Assembly: GCA_007750655.1 (NCBI GenBank)
Contig: CP036290.1
Span: 2,170,001-2,234,000 of the forward strand
DNA from: Rohdeia mirabilis
GTDB taxonomy: Bacteria; Planctomycetota; UBA1135; GCA-002686595
Length of the DNA: 64,000 bases
Reading direction: 5' to 3'
Shown in pieces: positions 9,248 to 18,700 of this stretch. Position 1 is the first letter of the stretch. Every line of letters starts with the position of its first letter. The notes under the pieces are model-generated. The model worked only from the letters and a program-made list of their open reading frames with translations. It was not told the origin of the DNA and did not search any database. Both the position numbers and the translations under genes were made by a program.

Positions 9248-10975
9248 ATGAAACAACTGCACGCCGCGCTCGCTCCCGTTCCGACGGGCCGAAATTCTTT
9301 CCATCCCGCCGTCCACCGCCGCGGGGCCTCGGCCGCCGCGCTGCTGGTGGGGGTCCTGGTCGCCGGCGCCGCCGCCGTCGTGGCCTGGAAGCTCTCCGCG
9401 ACCGATTCCGTGATCGTCGAGGCCGACGACACCGAGGTCGAGCAGGCCATCACCGAGGGGCTCGGCACCGGTGAGGTGAAGGACCTCGTCGTGGACTCCA
9501 CGGGTCCGACCCCGCTCCTCTCGGACCTGATCGCGGAGAGTCAGTTGAACTCCGGAGGGGCTGGCCGCGGGGTGGACCTGTCGCGCACGCTGCAGGAGCT
9601 GTCCAAGGATCCCGCGCTCTTCAAGAGCCTCGTGGAAGAGGGCCAGATCCGCATCTCGCCCACGGCCCAGGAACTGTTCGCCTCGGGCGGCGTGATCCCC
9701 GCTCACTGGATCCGTGCCATCGACGGCGTCATCCACATCGCCGACCCCGGCAGCTCCTCGCCCGCCTACGCCGCCGTCGCCGCGCCGCGGTTCGACGCGC
9801 TGCCGTTCCCCGATCCCACGTTGGCCGCCGCGGCCCAACCGGCCGGGCCCGTTCCCGTCGAGGGAGCGCGCTTCGGTCCCAACGGCCTGCCGGTCGCGGG
9901 AACCTGGCGCGGCAAGCCCGCGTTCAGCGATCTCGACGGCGACGGCGACCTGGACCTGATCGGCTCCCTGCGCGTGTGGGGCGGCGGTGACAAGGGCGAA
10001 GGCCTGCACGTCTGGCTCAACGAGGACGGCGGTGCGCGCTGGGTCGAGTCGACCAAGGGCATGCGTCGCGATCTGGGCTACGGCGGCGCCGACGTGGCCG
10101 ACCTGGACGGTGACGGTGCGACCGACCTGGCCTTCGCCTGCCACAACGGCTACCCCCGCGCCTACCTGTCGCGCATGGTCGACGGCGAGTTGACCTGGCA
10201 GGAGTCCAGCACAGGTCTCGAGGGCATGGGCGTCTGTACCGACGTGGCGCTCGGCGACCTGACCGGCGACGGCGTTCCGGAACTTGCCTGCATGGGCTTC
10301 TTCTCCGGCACCGGCGGCATGTACGTGTACAGCTACGACCGCGAGCGCGACGTGTGGTTCGTGCTGGCCGAGTTGCTCGATCCGAACGAGTACGGCTACC
10401 AGGTGCGCACGCACGACTTCGACGGCGACGGGACCCTCGACCTGCTCGCCACCACGAGCGTCGGTGTGGTCGTGTTCAGCTACCGCGACGGAGCCTTCGA
10501 GAACCGCAGCGCCGGTCTGGATGCACCGGTCGTCGGCGGCACGCTCATGCAGGTGCTGCCCGTGGATCTCCAGGGCGACGGCGTCTGCGAGCTGCTCGTT
10601 CTCGGGTGGCACACCACGCAGGACCTGCCGATGACGTTGCACGCCTACGAGGACGGCGCCTGGCGCCAGCTCGACGTCGACCTTCCGAGCACCGAGTCCT
10701 TCGACGACGGCGAGTTCGTGGAACTCGACGGCGACGCCGGACACGAGCTCTACCTGCTCGGTCGCGAGGGCGCACTGATCGCCGAGATGGACGCGAAGGG
10801 CAACGTGACGCCGATCGCGCGCATCGGCGAGAAGGTCTCGCACTACCACGCCCAGGTCGCCGACCTCGACGGCGACGGCCTCGACGAGGGCGTGGTCTTC
10901 GAACAGGGCGGAGTGCGCCTGCTCGACCTGGCCGGGACTCTGGCCGGCTTCCGCGAGTCGCAGGAGAAGCCGTGA
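9248..10975 (+). CDS. FG-GAP/VCBS repeat protein, membrane-anchored
   Basis: 575 residues from the ATG at 9248. An alternative ATG at 9170 adds 26 residues whose codon use is non-coding-like, so I prefer 9248. Seen: a hydrophobic anchor at about 28-46 (ASAAALLVGVLVAGAAAVVAW); a linker of about 150 residues; then at least six calcium-type loops spaced about 50-60 residues apart: DLDGDGDLDL, DLDGDGATDL, DLTGDGVPEL, DFDGDGTLDL, DLQGDGVCEL and DLDGDGLDEG. This is the pattern of a seven-bladed integrin-alpha-like FG-GAP propeller outside the membrane. Such proteins in planctomycetes are thought to bind surface polymers or carbohydrates; here the function is unknown. The next gene follows after 56 bases in the same direction and also encodes an anchored extracytoplasmic protein, so the two are probably co-transcribed. 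Confidence 0.85.
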   Translation: MKQLHAALAPVPTGRNSFHPAVHRRGASAAALLVGVLVAGAAAVVAWKLSATDSVIVEADDTEVEQAITEGLGTGEVKDLVVDSTGPTPLLSDLIAESQLNSGGAGRGVDLSRTLQELSKDPALFKSLVEEGQIRISPTAQELFASGGVIPAHWIRAIDGVIHIADPGSSSPAYAAVAAPRFDALPFPDPTLAAAAQPAGPVPVEGARFGPNGLPVAGTWRGKPAFSDLDGDGDLDLIGSLRVWGGGDKGEGLHVWLNEDGGARWVESTKGMRRDLGYGGADVADLDGDGATDLAFACHNGYPRAYLSRMVDGELTWQESSTGLEGMGVCTDVALGDLTGDGVPELACMGFFSGTGGMYVYSYDRERDVWFVLAELLDPNEYGYQVRTHDFDGDGTLDLLATTSVGVVVFSYRDGAFENRSAGLDAPVVGGTLMQVLPVDLQGDGVCELLVLGWHTTQDLPMTLHAYEDGAWRQLDVDLPSTESFDDGEFVELDGDAGHELYLLGREGALIAEMDAKGNVTPIARIGEKVSHYHAQVADLDGDGLDEGVVFEQGGVRLLDLAGTLAGFRESQEKP

Positions 10976-11031
10976 TCCAGGACGACCAGAACCATCCGCC
11001 CATCTGCCGAACGAATCCCACCGACACCCAC

Positions 11032-11988
11032 ATGAAGCTCCTCGATCGACGAACGAACCGCACCGAGACCCCGGCCCACGGCCGGCGCGGTGGAGCAGGT
11101 CTCTACCTGATCGGCGCGCTCGCGCTCGCTGGAGCGACGGTCGCGTTGACCATCGACTTCGGACAACTCGAGCGCGATCGCGTCGCGGACCGCCTCGACG
11201 AGCGCCTCGAACGGTTCGCCGAGTTGCGCGCGGCCGAGGACGCCGCCGGCCTCGTCCAACTCCTGGGCGAGAAGGCGCGCGCGGAGTTCAACGCCGAACA
11301 CATGGCGGGTCGCTGGGCGTTCGACGACACCGAGGTCCTCGAGATGACCGGACCGACCGTCGTCTTCGAGTGGGACCGCGGCTTCGCGCAGGCCACCTGG
11401 CAGGTGCGCGTGGCCGAAACGGCGCCGCAGGTCGAGGACGAAGGCGCCGGCGAGATGGCGGGGCCCACCGCGGTGCCCGCTCCCACGCCGAAGGCCTACA
11501 CCCTCGATCAGAGCTGGGCGCTGCAGGGCGGCACCTGGTTCCTCGTCCCCGGCGACGAACCCTGGGGCAAGAGCCGCGCCGAGGTGCTGTTCGGCGATCG
11601 GTTGGCCGCGCTCGAGGAGCGCTACGCCGACTACCGCGACCTGCGGATGGCCGACGACCAGGTGGCGATCTACTCGATGCTCACGCCGAAGGACCGCGAA
11701 CGGACGGACCTGGGCACCTTCCTCGGGATCTTCGGGACCGGGGCGATGCGCGTGCACGGCATGGAGCTCACGAAGTCCAGCCTCGACGACGGAGGGGCGG
11801 CCGGCCGGGTCGACTTCGTGCTCGACAGCGAGCTCGTGCTGGCCCAGCTCCCCCCGGACATGCGCGCCCGCCTGTCCGGCACCGACCCGGCGGAGCTCCG
11901 CCGGCAGACCGAGGCGGCCTGCACCTGGCAATTCATCGACGGGGAGTGGTACCTCGAGCAGGAGGAGCCGCCCCAGCGCGGCCGCTGA
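11032..11988 (+). CDS. Hypothetical membrane-anchored extracytoplasmic protein
   Basis: 318 residues, not recognised. Seen: a basic N-terminus (KLLDRRTNRTETPAHGRRGG), one transmembrane segment at about 24-42 (GLYLIGALALAGATVALTI), then a soluble acidic domain. Two parts of the soluble region each look like small alpha/beta modules ending in a WxL..GxW.L-type motif (WALQGGTWFLVPGDE and WQFIDGEWYLEQEE), which suggests a duplicated NTF2-like or SnoaL-like cone fold; this is inference from pattern only. A proline-rich linker APTAVPAPTPK joins the parts. It lies 56 bases downstream of the FG-GAP protein gene and ahead of a GC hairpin, so it probably ends that transcription unit. Confidence 0.7.
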   Translation: MKLLDRRTNRTETPAHGRRGGAGLYLIGALALAGATVALTIDFGQLERDRVADRLDERLERFAELRAAEDAAGLVQLLGEKARAEFNAEHMAGRWAFDDTEVLEMTGPTVVFEWDRGFAQATWQVRVAETAPQVEDEGAGEMAGPTAVPAPTPKAYTLDQSWALQGGTWFLVPGDEPWGKSRAEVLFGDRLAALEERYADYRDLRMADDQVAIYSMLTPKDRERTDLGTFLGIFGTGAMRVHGMELTKSSLDDGGAAGRVDFVLDSELVLAQLPPDMRARLSGTDPAELRRQTEAACTWQFIDGEWYLEQEEPPQRGR

Positions 11989-12030
11989 GATTTCGCCGGA
12001 AGTCCCGTTCTCGTAGGGTCTTCGTCCGAT

Positions 12031-12066
12031 CGAGGCGCTCCTTGGACCTGTCCGGGGGGCGCCTCG
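12031..12066 (+). terminator. Probable intrinsic terminator hairpin
   Basis: CGAGGCGC at 12031-12038 pairs with GCGCCTCG at 12059-12066, with further partial pairing inside. It starts about 40 bases after the stop of the membrane-anchored protein gene. An AT-richer stretch follows, but there is no true U-tract. Confidence 0.5.
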
Positions 12067-12572
12067 AGTCTCGAGGTCGCCCGGATTTTCGAAAAGCAAG
12101 TTCCAACAGGACGGGGGAGAAGGTGTACCCTTGCCGCTTGTCCGGAGCACGTGTCGAACTCGGCGAGACCGACACCGACCCGTCACTGGACGAACACCTG
12201 CCCTTCAGCTTGGGGTCGAGCGTTCACCGCGGTTCCGACCGCGACGAACCGCACGACATCGGGCCGGGTGGGGGGCTCCCAGGATCGAGCCTGCTGAACT
12301 TCCGACGTTCATTGATGAACACGGAACGAGGCCCATCGATCACACTGCTGCCCACTCGATCGAGTCGAACCCGCGCGGTTCTGCTCGTCCGCTCTTTCCC
12401 CCCCTCGACGACCCTCGTTCGACGACGCTCTGCCGCGCCGCCGAACCGCAGTGGGAGTCGGATCGAACACGAATGCGAATCACGGTCGCGAGCACGGTCG
12501 CGAGATCGAACGAGTCAGGCTCGCGTCGACGCTCGCTCGCCGGCCTCGGGAGCTCGACGCCTTGCGAACGGA

Positions 12573-12656
12573 TGCTGCACGCGTGCAGCGCGCCGAACCC
12601 GGAACGCCGATCCCAGACGCCTATCCCAGGATGCCGGCCCGAGGGTGCGTGCAGCA
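12573..12656. repeat. Palindrome plus complementary distal arm
   Basis: GCTGCACGCGTGCAGC at 12574-12589 is a perfect 16-base palindrome. The left half, TGCTGCACGC (12573-12582), can also pair with GCGTGCAGCA at 12647-12656, giving two mutually exclusive folds. It lies about 350 bases upstream of the exported protein gene in otherwise gene-free DNA. It could be a protein-binding site or a switching RNA element. Confidence 0.4.
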
Positions 12657-13008
12657 CGCCGAGCCAACGCGGCGGCCCGAGAGGTCGACGCGGTTCGGAG
12701 TCGAAGCGCGCACCGACGCAGGTGCCCGGCCGAGGCGAGCTGCTGGCTGGCTCCCTGCTGGCTGGCTCCTCGCTGGTGGGTGGCGGCGCCCGCTGTCCCG
12801 ACGCTCGGTTCGCGTTCCCGTCCTTCCGCTTCCTGTTCGGCCGTCCCAGCCGACCGTTCGAGCCTCACCGCTCCACGGTCCGTCCTACCGTTCTGCGCCT
12901 TTTGCCGGGGCCTCTCCCCACGCGACGGGCTCAGCCTCTGTTCCTTGTCCGACGCCTGCATGAGCAGGACGTTCAACACCCCGAAACCTCAACTGAGGAA
13001 TCAAGGCA

Positions 13009-14004
13009 ATGCGCCTCATCACCAAGACTTCTATCGCCCTTCTGGGTCTCGCTGCGCTGGCCCCGGCGGCTCTGGCCGACGGGCGCGAGCCGGGTAGCGT
13101 TCTGTTCTACCCCGCCGTCCAGTCCCAACTCGGCAACGTCGGCGTCTTCAACGTCGTCAGCGTCACGAACACCAACCGCGCTGGCAGCGGCGAGACCGAC
13201 GTGCACTTCGAGTACGTCAACGTCTCGACCTCGGGCAGCCCGTTCCTGTTCGCCAACTGCGACATCTCGGACCGCGTCGAGACCCTGACCCCGGCCGACA
13301 CCCTCTCGGTGCTCACCAGCTGCCACAACGGTGGCGGCGGAGCCACGGAAGGCTACCTCGTCGTTTCGGCGATGAACCCGGCCGAGATCGACACCTACTG
13401 GTCGTTCAACCACCTGATCGGTTCCGAGCAGGTCGTGACCGCCGGCGGTGGCATGTACTCGCTCAACGCGCTTCCCTTCAACGCCATCGGCGCCCAGGGC
13501 ACCGACACCGACCTCGACAACGACGGACGTCGTGACTTCGACGGTGCGGAGTACGAAGGAATCGCCGACGAGCTGTACATCGACAGCTACGTGGGTGTCC
13601 TCGGTGGCAACCTGGTCCTCCTTTCGCTGACCGGTGGTGAGTACCTGACCAACGTCAGCTTCATCATCTACAACGACGACGAGTTCCAGCTGTCGGCCAC
13701 GTACGCCTTCTCCTGCTGGACCAGCACCCCGCTGGCCGACATCTCGGGCTTCTTCACCGACCTCGGTCTCAAGACCACGGTCAACGACGAGCGCGAGCTG
13801 GACATCACCTGCGACGGCCTCGGTGACGTCGAGACCGGTTGGGCCATCGTCCGCCCGACGACCGCTCTCTCGATCACGAGCCCGAACATCTCGAACCCGG
13901 CCGTGCTCGGTGCTCTCGTCAACGACGAGAACCCCCAGTTCCAGAACGGTCGTCTCCTCTGGGAGAGCGTTGCCAAGCAGCTGAACGGTTCGTTCCCGAA
14001 CTGA
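13009..14004 (+). CDS. Exported hypothetical protein, first of two tandem paralogues
   Basis: 331 residues with a clear Sec signal peptide (MRLITKTSIALLGLAALAPA, cleavage probably after ALA before DGREPGS). The mature part is acidic and beta-rich, with an early VTNTNRAGSGETDVHF segment typical of an immunoglobulin-like fold, a central DTDLDNDGRRDFDG acidic loop resembling a calcium site, and several cysteines that could form disulphides. No known family recognised. A Shine-Dalgarno GAGGA nine bases before the ATG is one of the few clear ones in this window, suggesting high expression. The next gene encodes a close paralogue (346 residues) sharing long identical blocks, so this is a recent tandem duplication. 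A perfect 16-bp hairpin follows the stop, so the copies are probably separately terminated. Confidence 0.8.
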   Translation: MRLITKTSIALLGLAALAPAALADGREPGSVLFYPAVQSQLGNVGVFNVVSVTNTNRAGSGETDVHFEYVNVSTSGSPFLFANCDISDRVETLTPADTLSVLTSCHNGGGGATEGYLVVSAMNPAEIDTYWSFNHLIGSEQVVTAGGGMYSLNALPFNAIGAQGTDTDLDNDGRRDFDGAEYEGIADELYIDSYVGVLGGNLVLLSLTGGEYLTNVSFIIYNDDEFQLSATYAFSCWTSTPLADISGFFTDLGLKTTVNDERELDITCDGLGDVETGWAIVRPTTALSITSPNISNPAVLGALVNDENPQFQNGRLLWESVAKQLNGSFPN

Positions 14005-14390
14005 TCCAGTTCGCGACCGACGCATCCGGCATCCGACCTCGGTCGGGTGACGGAAGCATCCGCCGGGGGGCGGAGAGCCAGCACCGCTGCGCTCTCCGCC
14101 CCCCGGTTCACTTGGCGCGCAGGTTCGTCCGACTCTCGGGCCGCCTCGAGTCCGCTCGCTCGACGTCCGCCGAGCGATGGGGGAGTGCCGGTCGGCGCGC
14201 GATCGGGCGATCCGATCCCCGGCGGACTCCATGATTCTTCGCGCGATTCCTCGCCGATTTCGACCCTTCTCCCCGAAGCGGGATAGTATCGAATGCGGCT
14301 TCCTAGTCCTGCCGGTCGCCGGACCTGCGCGTCGAGCCCTCTTCGACGCGCGCTGATCCGGTCCCACCACTCCCTGTTCCATTCCTCGCG
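14005..14390 (+). other. Spacer between the tandem paralogues
   Basis: 386 bases with no gene. It contains the terminator hairpin of the first paralogue near its left end and must contain the promoter and leader of the second. I see an AT-richer patch near 14230-14292 (GATTCTTCG, GATAGTATCG) that may be promoter sequence, but no consensus boxes. Confidence 0.5.
14063..14106 (+). terminator. Perfect 16-bp terminator hairpin
   Basis: CCGGGGGGCGGAGAGC (14063-14078) and GCTCTCCGCCCCCCGG (14091-14106) are exact inverted repeats around a 12-base loop, 58 bases after the stop of the first paralogue. No U-tract follows. Confidence 0.75.
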
Positions 14391-15431
14391 ATGTCTGCCT
14401 CTTCGTTCGGCTCGTTCCTTCTCGGGTCCGTCTCCCTCCTCGCCCTCGCAAGTCCTGCTCTCGCGGACGGTCGCGAGCCGGGAAGCGTCCTCGTCTATCC
14501 CTACCAACGCTCTGCGCTGCAGCTCCAGTCGCCCGACGGGAAGGGCCAGGAGGAGCTCATCGGCGTTCCGGTGTTCAACGTCGTCAGCGTCACGAACACG
14601 AATCGCGCGGGAGCGGGTTCGACGGACGTGCACTTCCAGTACGTCAACGTCAGTGACTCGATCTCGCCGTTCCTCTTCGCGGACTGCACCATCGCCGACC
14701 GGGTCGAGACCCTGACGCCCGCCGACACCCTGTCGGTCCTGACCAACTGCCACAACTCGGCTGCGTTCGCCGAGGGGTACCTGGTCGTCTCGGCCATGAA
14801 CCCGAACGAGATCGACACCTACTGGTCCTTCAACCACCTGATCGGCTCCATCCAGATCATCTCGGCGATGGGGGGCATGTACTCGCTCAACGCCATCCCG
14901 TTCGTTGCGGAAGGCCTCGAGGGACTCGACACGGACCTCAACAACAACGGCGCGCGCGACTTCGACGGGCTCGAGTACGAAGAGCTCGCCGACGAGCTGT
15001 ACATCGACAGCTTCATCGGAACGATCCCCGGCGAGCTGATCCTCATCTCGCTCACTGGCGGCAACTACCTCACGAACGTCAAGTTCATCATCTTCAACGA
15101 CGACGAGTTCCAGCTCTCCGGCGAGTACTGGTTCGCCTGCTGGTCGCGCACGGACCTGAGCGAGATCTCCGGCTTCTTCACCCAACTGGGCCTGAAGACC
15201 ACGGTCACGGACGCCCGGGAACTGGACACGAACTGCGACGGGATCGGCGAGACCGAGACCGGCTGGGCGATCGTCCGTCCGATGACCTCGCTGTCGATCA
15301 CGAGCCCGAACATCGCGAACCCCGCGGTCCTCGGCGCGCTGACCAACGACGTCGCACCGTGGATGAACGCGCGCCTGTTGTGGGAGAGCGTGGCGAAGCA
15401 GGACAACGGGCGCTTCCCCGCCGCGGACTGA
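14391..15431 (+). CDS. Exported hypothetical protein, second of two tandem paralogues
   Basis: 346 residues, signal peptide ending ASPALA before DGREPGSV. It shares long identical or near-identical blocks with the preceding gene product: FNVVSVTNTNRAG, VETLTPADTLSVLT, EIDTYWSFNHLIGS, MYSLNA, ADELYIDS, YLTNV.FII.NDDEFQLS, ISGFFT.LGLKTTV, TGWAIVRP and SITSPNI.NPAVLGAL. The main difference is an insertion of about 17 residues (QRSALQLQSPDGKGQEELIG) after the first strand. Conserved cysteines and the acidic D.DLNNNGARDFDG loop are kept. The pair could encode interchangeable surface-layer, pilus-like or adhesive subunits; nothing identifies the function. Unlike its neighbour it has no clear Shine-Dalgarno. 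A strong hairpin follows the stop. Confidence 0.8.
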   Translation: MSASSFGSFLLGSVSLLALASPALADGREPGSVLVYPYQRSALQLQSPDGKGQEELIGVPVFNVVSVTNTNRAGAGSTDVHFQYVNVSDSISPFLFADCTIADRVETLTPADTLSVLTNCHNSAAFAEGYLVVSAMNPNEIDTYWSFNHLIGSIQIISAMGGMYSLNAIPFVAEGLEGLDTDLNNNGARDFDGLEYEELADELYIDSFIGTIPGELILISLTGGNYLTNVKFIIFNDDEFQLSGEYWFACWSRTDLSEISGFFTQLGLKTTVTDARELDTNCDGIGETETGWAIVRPMTSLSITSPNIANPAVLGALTNDVAPWMNARLLWESVAKQDNGRFPAAD

Positions 15432-15474
15432 GCCGCCCGGGGCCAGGAGCCCCGCGACCGTCCGCCGTCCTCGT

Positions 15475-15514
15475 GCCGAAGGGCCTGTGCCGTGAGCGGC
15501 GCAGGCCCTTCGGC
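15475..15514 (+). terminator. 17-bp terminator hairpin
   Basis: GCCGAAGGGCCTGTGCC (15475-15491) pairs with GGCGCAGGCCCTTCGGC (15498-15514) with one G-U pair and a six-base loop GTGAGC, about 43 bases after the stop of the second paralogue. No U-tract follows. Confidence 0.75.
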
Positions 15515-15778
15515 GTTCGTGGGGCGCGCCGGCGGGGTCGAGGCCGCGAGGCGGTCCTGTGGCCCGGCATCCCACGCGCCTCGGGCCGCGGCCGCCCGTG
15601 TCGGGACCCGCCACGGGAGCGCTCCGCCGCCCACCCGAGTCGCCAGGCGGGCGGCGGTGCGGGCCGTCCCGGGCCCTGGAACGGCGCTGGCGGGCGCCGA
15701 TAGGGGTTCCGCGTAGGAAATCGCATTTTTCGTACCTGCCGAACGACGCGTGGTACCTTTTGCCTGGCGTCTGTCCAC

Positions 15779-15787
15779 AAGGAGGAG
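15779..15787 (+). promoter_or_regulatory. Strong Shine-Dalgarno sequence
   Basis: AAGGAGGAG ends six bases before the ATG at 15794. It is the best Shine-Dalgarno match in the window, in a genome where most starts lack one. It fixes the start of the glycine-rich lipoprotein. Confidence 0.85.
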
Positions 15788-15793
15788 GGCCCC

Positions 15794-18700
15794 ATGAGTA
15801 CCCATCAAACAGCCCACAACTTCGCTCGCGCGTCCGTGGTCGTCTCACTCTCGCTGCTGTGGTCGTGCAGTGGTGGAAGCGGCGGCGGCGGCGGCACCGT
15901 GAACCCGGCCTCTGGCCCGTTCGAACTGGTTTCCGTCGGAGTGTCCGACGGCGCGACCTGGGAGTTGAATCGTTCCATCCGTCTCGAGTTCTCGCGCGCC
16001 GTCGATCCGGCCGTGCTCGGGTCGTCGTCCCTTTCCCTGCTCGACGCCTCCGGTCTTCCCGCCGGTGGTGCCTTCGTCCTCGACGGACCGTCCAGCATCG
16101 TCTTCGAGCCCAGCTGCCCGGTCGACCTCGACCTGGACGGCTTCGGCTTCGCGCAGGCGACCGACTACGTCCTGACGATCGCCGACGTCGACGATCCCGC
16201 CCCGGTCCTCGCGGCCGACGGAGCGGAGTTGCAGGAAGGAGCCGTGGTTTCGTTCCGCTCCGCCGACCAGTCCACTCCGGGTGGCCCGCTCTGGGATCCG
16301 GTCCCTGGTGCGCCGCGTCCGATCGTGCGTCAGGTGGGTTCGAACGAGGCCGACGCCTCGCGCCTCTTGATCGGCGCCCAGGAGTTCGCGGCGTTCTTCG
16401 AGCTCGATCCGAACACCCAGGACCCCGTTCCGGTCGAGGACCTGCCCCTCAACCTGCCGTCGTCCTACCAGAGCACCGTCTGCGTCGCTCTGGTGTTCGA
16501 CCAGCCCATCGCGCCGTCGGCCGAGAACCTCGTGCGTCTCGGTCTCGAGGTGCAACTGCCGAACGGAACGTGGCAGCAGATCGACGTCGAGCGCGTCCCC
16601 TTCAGCAACCTGTGCTCCGAGGGCGTCCGCATCGACCTCAAGCCGCGCTTCGTGCTGCCGGCCGAGTCGCTCCTGCGCGTCGTCGTCGACAGCGACTTCG
16701 AGGACATCGTCGGCGAGGCCACCACGGCGCGCCGCGACGACTTCGCGCTGATGCGCACCGGCGCCTACCCGAGCGGCTGGACCTTCGACCTGTTCGAGGA
16801 CTTCGACCAGGATCCCGGAGTGACCGGCGCCCAGGTCGATCCTGCGACCGGTGAGCTGATCCAACCGGCCGACTGGAGCGACGGACGCCTGCGCGCCACC
16901 GCCGGATTCGTCAGCAGCGGCGGACCGGGCGGCACGTTCGACCTGCACGTGCTTCCGGGTCAGGTGCTCGACATCGACACCGACGGCGGTCTCGTCCTCG
17001 GTGGCCCCGACGGCGCCCAGTCGACGAGCCAGGCGGTCGACGGCGGTGTGCTCGAGGTTCGCGACCTGGTCGTGCACCTCGGCGGACTGCTGAAGGCTCA
17101 CGGTCCGCACCCGCTCGTGGTGCGTGCCTCGCGCGACATCACGATCCTCGGGCGCGTCGACGTCTCCGGTCGCAATGCACTCCCGCACACGAGCGGCGTG
17201 CCCCTCGAAGACCTCGCCGGCCTCGGCGGTCCCGGAGCGGGTCGCGGCGGCGTGCCGGAGCCCACGATCGACGGTTCGAATGCCCGCGGTGGAGCCGGTG
17301 CTCCGCCCATGGGCATGGACGGTCAAGGCGGCTTCGGCGGCGAATCGGCCTACGGTCCGCAGTCGATCTCCTGGATGTTCGGGGGTGGCGGTGGCGGCGG
17401 TTGCCTGGCGGCCGGTGCCGCTGGATCGCCGCTCCCCATGCCGTCTGCGAGCGCCGGACACCCGCTGGTCTACGGCGCCGAGGACGGACTCCTCGGCCCG
17501 CAAGCCGGTCTCATCGGTCCCTCGCCGTTCTCCGACGGCGACTTCCAGAACGACTTCTGCGGACGTCGCTTCGACCCGGTGCTCGGCACCGTCGTCGAGG
17601 GCGAGCTGTTGACCGCTCTGGGTGGCTGCGGCGGAGGAGCTGGCGGTGACTCGGTCATCTCGACCATCTTCCCCAGCCCGATCTCGCCCACCAACGAGTA
17701 CCGCGGCGGTGCTGGCGGCGGCGGTGGCGGCGTGCTCGTCCTGATCGCTCGCAACGACATCCGCTTCGGTTCCAACGCCCGCATGTTCGCCAACGGTGGC
17801 AACGGTGCGAAGGGCCAGGCCTTCTCGGCCAACCTCAACCTCGGCGGCAGCGGCGGCGGCGGAAGCGGCGGCTGGATCCAGCTCGAGGCCGGTGGCCAGA
17901 TCGACCTGCGCCTGCTCGGCTTCGAAGCGATCGAGGCCCGCGGTGGCCTCGGCGCGCTCGGAGGCGGCGACGATCCCCAGATCGGTCGCGGTGGCGACGG
18001 CAGCCCAGGCGTCGTCCAGGTGCACGTCGCGGATCCGTCGACGGACCTCCTGCTGCCCTTCGGCGCCAAGATCGGATCGCGTTGCGACCCGAACCCCTGG
18101 ACGCTGGCTCCGAACCAGAGCAACCGTTCGCGCGCGCTCTCGGACTGGATCTCGCTGCCCGTGGGACCGACCGAGGTCGGTGGACTGGTCGACCTGGTCT
18201 TCGCCGGTATCGATCCGGTGACCGGACGCCCGATCGACACGAACGGTGACGGCAAGCTCGACGACCTCGCCGCGCTGCTCGGCCCGACGCTGGTCGGCGA
18301 CGGTCCCGAACTGCCCTTCGTCTCGGCCGACGACTACACGCTCGTGGTCGACGGTTCGCCGATCGAGGGGACCGAGGACGGGCGCCTGCTCGACCAACCG
18401 GAACTGCTCGTCGGCGGGGTGTTCGTGCTCAGCAACCTCGGCGGGACGCAGACGCGTCGCCACACGGTCGCGGCGGCCACCTACGACGCCACGACCAAGC
18501 AGCTGCGTCTGACCGCGACGTCCACGGCCGGCTCGGTCGAGGACTCGGTCGCCGCCCTGGGCAACTGGGTGGAGTTCACGCTGCACCCGCGTCACATGCT
18601 GGTGACGACCGGACCCAAGCGGGACTGGCTCGATCCGCGCAACGAACTGAGCGTTCGTTTCCAGGTGACGGATTCGAACGCGATGCTCGGTCCCGACGAG

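Larger units (their letters stand above)
11989..13008 (+). other. One-kilobase gene-free region
   Basis: No gene is supportable here on either strand; the open frames have irregular codon bias and do not start or stop sensibly. It contains a terminator-like hairpin at its left end, an AT-rich patch around 12083-12105, a two-copy 12-base repeat CACGGTCGCGAG near 12481-12505, a strong palindrome at 12574-12589 with a second complementary copy at 12647-12656, and CTGGCTC-type short repeats near 12745-12775. The right end carries a Shine-Dalgarno GAGGA (12995-12999) for the exported protein gene at 13009. A long structured leader or an unannotated small RNA is possible. Confidence 0.5.
15432..15793 (+). 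other. Intergenic region before the glycine-rich lipoprotein
   Basis: 362 bases without a gene. Left part: terminator hairpin of the second paralogue. Right part: an AT-rich patch at 15715-15735 (GGAAATCGCATTTTTCG) about 60 bases before the start codon, a plausible promoter area, followed by an unusually strong ribosome binding site. Confidence 0.5.

Noticed and set aside
12973-15848. Long minus-strand frames over the two exported paralogues
   Set aside because: They mirror the plus-strand genes, repeat the duplication at antisense level and have no signal or domain.
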